This document shows, piece by piece, positions 61,941 through 64,000 of a stretch of 64,000 bases of DNA (position 1 is the stretch's first letter; every line of letters begins with the position of its first letter). Under the pieces are notes generated by a model, which saw nothing but the letters and a program-made list of their open reading frames with translations, was not told the DNA's origin and searched no databases. Origin of the DNA: Candidatus Pantoea varia (GTDB lineage: Bacteria; Pseudomonadota; Gammaproteobacteria; Enterobacterales; Enterobacteriaceae). The translations under genes and the position numbers were made by a program. The DNA lies in the NCBI RefSeq assembly GCF_900115075.1, contig NZ_FOVG01000003.1:62001-126000 (forward strand), read 5' to 3'.

Positions 61941-63281
61941 TTATTTACTGACTGGCGAAGCGTTGTTTTCAACTTCTATGGATAACTCTTTTTTACGCCC
62001 CATGACCAGTACGGCGATGCCCCCGATACCACAGAGGATAGCCAGTGGCACCATAGCCAGCGTATGGCTATCCGTTGCCTGGTTAATGATTCCGTAAATG
62101 TTGACCATCAATCCCCCGCCGATCAGGTTCGCCATCGCACCGATAGCCGCCAGACCTGCAGCCGCCGTGGTGGATGACATCCATCCCGATGCCAGCGCCC
62201 AGAAAGGCCCTTTCATTGAGTAGGCACCGATTAATACCAGCGACAGGATCACAACGCTGCCGGTCAGACTGTTGGTGATAAAGGCAGAAAGCAGACCACC
62301 AGCAATCAGGAACAGCGTTAAGGCGGTGTGCCAGCGACGCTCACCGCTGCGGTCAGAACTTCTTCCCCAGATAATCATCATAATCGATGCCAGACCATAA
62401 GGAATCGCATTCACCAGGCCGGTTGTCAGATTATCCAGACCGAACGACTTAAGCAGTTGCGGAGACCAGACGCTCAGTGTTGAACCAGCCGCAGACGCGC
62501 CCGCATAGATCAGCGCCATCACCCAGATATGTTTGTGACGCAGTAACTGCCAGAGAGAGATATGACCAATCGCTTTCTTCTTCGCATTTTCAGCTTCAAG
62601 GGTACTGTTCAGCCACGCTTTTTGTTCTTCATTCAACCAACGGGCATTTGAAGGACGATTGCTCAGTAAAAAGAAGGCTCCAATCCCCAGAATCACCGCT
62701 GGAATACCTTCCAGGATGAACAACCAGTGCCAGCCGCGCATGCCGTACCAGCCATCCAGTGACAAAATCAGACCTGAAATCGGCGATCCAACAAAGTTTG
62801 CTGCCGGGATAGCCACCATAAAGGTCGCGATCACACGGGCACGATACTTACCGGGGATCCAGTAAGTCAGATAAAGAATGACACCAGGGAAGAATCCAGC
62901 CTCCGCTGCACCCAGTAAAAAGCGCAGAACATAGAGGGTATTGGCACTTTCAACAAAAGCGGTACAGACGGAGATGATGCCCCACGACACCATGATGCGA
63001 GAGATCCAGATTTTTGCGCCAATTTTCTGCATGGCGAGGTTGCTGGGGACTTCGAACAGGAAGTAACCGACGAAAAACAGACTGCTCGCAAAACCAAATA
63101 CCGCTTTCGATAACCCCAGATCTTCGTTCATCTGCAACGAAGCCATACCAATGTTGCCGCGATCGATTATGGCAATCAGATAACAAACAATCAGGAAGGG
63201 CAAAATGCGCCAGACCACCTTCTTAACGGTCTGCTGCTCAATATCGGCAGAGAAAGTCGTGATGTGCTGTTTTTCAGACAT
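61941..63281 (-). CDS. ACS-family MFS permease for organic anions
   Basis: This 446-residue transporter has 12 predicted segments, of the anion:cation symporter family. Landmarks are LPFLIVCYLIAIIDRGNIGMASLQM near 28-52, FFVGYFLFEVPSNLAM near 75 and RFLLGAAEAGFFPGVILYLTYWIP near 122-145. Relatives carry phthalate, glucarate, tartrate or 4-hydroxyphenylacetate. ATG 63281 follows TGAGGAT. The upstream region shares its operator motif with the rraA operon, and an SMP-30-type gene lies upstream on the same strand. A sugar acid or related hydroxyacid is therefore a reasonable substrate guess. Confidence 0.92.
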   Translation of the reverse strand: MSEKQHITTFSADIEQQTVKKVVWRILPFLIVCYLIAIIDRGNIGMASLQMNEDLGLSKAVFGFASSLFFVGYFLFEVPSNLAMQKIGAKIWISRIMVSWGIISVCTAFVESANTLYVLRFLLGAAEAGFFPGVILYLTYWIPGKYRARVIATFMVAIPAANFVGSPISGLILSLDGWYGMRGWHWLFILEGIPAVILGIGAFFLLSNRPSNARWLNEEQKAWLNSTLEAENAKKKAIGHISLWQLLRHKHIWVMALIYAGASAAGSTLSVWSPQLLKSFGLDNLTTGLVNAIPYGLASIMMIIWGRSSDRSGERRWHTALTLFLIAGGLLSAFITNSLTGSVVILSLVLIGAYSMKGPFWALASGWMSSTTAAAGLAAIGAMANLIGGGLMVNIYGIINQATDSHTLAMVPLAILCGIGGIAVLVMGRKKELSIEVENNASPVSK

Positions 63282-63334
63282 GATGATCCTCACAGTTTTG
63301 TCATCGCTTCACGGGTAATACGCAAAGCGTCTTG

Positions 63335-63370
63335 TTGTACTCTGTAAAACATTAATGTACTGAGTAAAAC
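63335..63370. promoter_or_regulatory. Two direct repeats of the IclR-type motif before the permease
   Basis: TTGTACTCTGTAAAAC (63335-63350) and ATGTACTGAGTAAAAC (63355-63370) are 20 bases apart. They share TGTAC-N4-GTAAAAC with the half-site at 55127-55142. They lie 54-89 bases upstream of the permease ATG. Confidence 0.78.
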
Positions 63371-63680
63371 TATTATCACGATTTAAATTCATCTCCGCCG
63401 GAAGATGTAATCAGGTTGTGTTATTTGTCACAGAAAAATGTTCCTCAGTTTTGGTTTGTGTGACGAGCATGTTGTTAACGGGGTTGAGTTCAGCGACTTT
63501 TTTCTGAGGTGACCATGAGAGAACGGGGCTGTTTTGAGTGCAAGCCTCGTATGGTGAGTTGTAATGTCGGTACGGACTATTACGTAAAGGCTGGCTGGTC
63601 GAGAAAAGGTGTCCTGCAGCGCCCTTCCCTGGCAAGCCCCATACAGGCAGCTTCCTGCCTGCATGAGATTATCAGAGCCA
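63371..63680. other. Region between the permease and the SMP-30 gene
   Basis: This is 310 bases without a convincing gene. Short frames on both strands lack family features. The part near 63335-63400 should hold the permease promoter. Confidence 0.5.
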
Positions 63681-64000
63681 TTAAATCACCTGCCCCTCAA
63701 ACCGGCTCTCAGGTAAACCTGCACTCACTGCGGACTTAGCTTTCAGCAAGGCACCCTCATAAATGGATGGCGCAGAGAGCCCCACTGAAGCTGTGGTGCA
63801 ATAGAGACGGGTAAAACCTTCTCCGGCCAGTGTCGGACAAGTGCTCTGGAAACCAGGGGATGACAGAATAGTGTCTGTGGATCCATCCGGACAGTAACGG
63901 ACAACACGATTCCCTCCCCATTCAGCGTTCCATAGATAGCCCATCGCATCCACGCAGGAGCCGTCAGGCGCGCCGTTGCCTTCGATTTTCGCGAACACGC
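63681..64000 (-). CDS. SMP-30/gluconolactonase family protein, C-terminal part
   Basis: The last 106 codons of a gene that continues past the right edge are visible. The stretch NGAPDGSCVDAMGYLWNAEWGGNRVVRYCPDG is a beta-propeller blade typical of SMP-30/gluconolactonase/LRE proteins (split here at residues 8-38 of the fragment), including the PDG-x3-D metal-binding segment. Such enzymes hydrolyse sugar-acid lactones. The first Val/GTG near 63998 is an internal codon, not a start. Its position upstream of the ACS permease suggests a shared pathway. Confidence 0.85.
   Translation of the reverse strand, partial: VFAKIEGNGAPDGSCVDAMGYLWNAEWGGNRVVRYCPDGSTDTILSSPGFQSTCPTLAGEGFTRLYCTTASVGLSAPSIYEGALLKAKSAVSAGLPESRFEGQVI

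Noticed and set aside
63509..63739. 76-codon plus-strand frame with a TGAGG upstream
   Set aside because: It runs antisense into the SMP-30 gene and has no conserved features; the TGAGG may be chance.
1..64000. CRISPR arrays, rRNA and tRNA genes
   Set aside because: No regularly spaced repeats, and no tRNA- or rRNA-like sequence was noticed on reading both strands; no scanning tool was run.

Overview
The window looks like part of a large accessory replicon of a yellow-pigmented Pantoea, close to P. agglomerans or P. vagans. Three things support this: a complete zeaxanthin-glucoside cluster (crtE-X-Y-I-B with opposing crtZ), a TPP-riboswitch-controlled thiO-S-G-F thiazole cluster, and enterobacterial-type sequence throughout. 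From established knowledge, carotenoid and thiOSGF loci sit together on the genus-wide Large Pantoea Plasmid (LPP-1). No replication, partition or conjugation gene is visible here, so plasmid location is inference. No rRNA, tRNA, CRISPR array or complete insertion sequence was found.

Layout. 1-9.7 kb: two MetQ/N/I-type ABC importers, an isopenicillin-N-synthase-like Fe(II) dioxygenase, a BisC-like molybdenum S/N-oxide reductase and a divergent aminotransferase. This reads as an island for uptake and salvage of oxidised methionine-like compounds. 10-18 kb: ProP-like osmolyte carrier, a CGNR regulator divergent from an alpha/beta hydrolase, a PEBP-family protein, a LysR regulator, dihydroxyacetone kinase and a FucO-like dehydrogenase with an upstream FNR box. 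18-27.5 kb: an OrtT-type membrane toxin, a tiny lipoprotein, a CynX-type transporter, glutaminase, an Rpn nuclease, a hydroxyacid dehydrogenase, a DUF2946/PepSY metal-associated pair, pirin and YtfJ. 27.7-34 kb: carotenoids. 34-39.2 kb: a chaperone-usher fimbrial operon. 39.6-51.7 kb: small enzymes and regulators, thiOSGF, an old yellow enzyme with its ArsR repressor, and GNAT, GFA and LysE genes. 51.9-54.2 kb: mesD and mesX, a folate-independent methionine synthase pair, behind a consensus MetR box. 54.3-56.8 kb and 61.9-64 kb: an IclR regulator, an RraA-like protein, a hydroxyacid dehydrogenase, an ACS-family permease and an SMP-30 lactonase, linked by a shared operator-like motif. 57.5-58.9 kb: a convergent LuxI/LuxR quorum-sensing pair with a lux box. 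59.4-61.6 kb: an MFS exporter and an AraC regulator.

The most distinctive signals are regulatory and architectural. They include three equally spaced GTAAC/GTTAC inverted pairs at the CGNR-hydrolase promoter, the IclR-type motif shared by loci 8 kb apart, a palindrome covering the OYE-arsR promoter, the MetR box before mesXD, a ThiF-rhodanese fusion that has lost a zinc motif, and the double MetNIQ/BisC/dioxygenase island. All functions are assigned from sequence reading alone; no database search was run.
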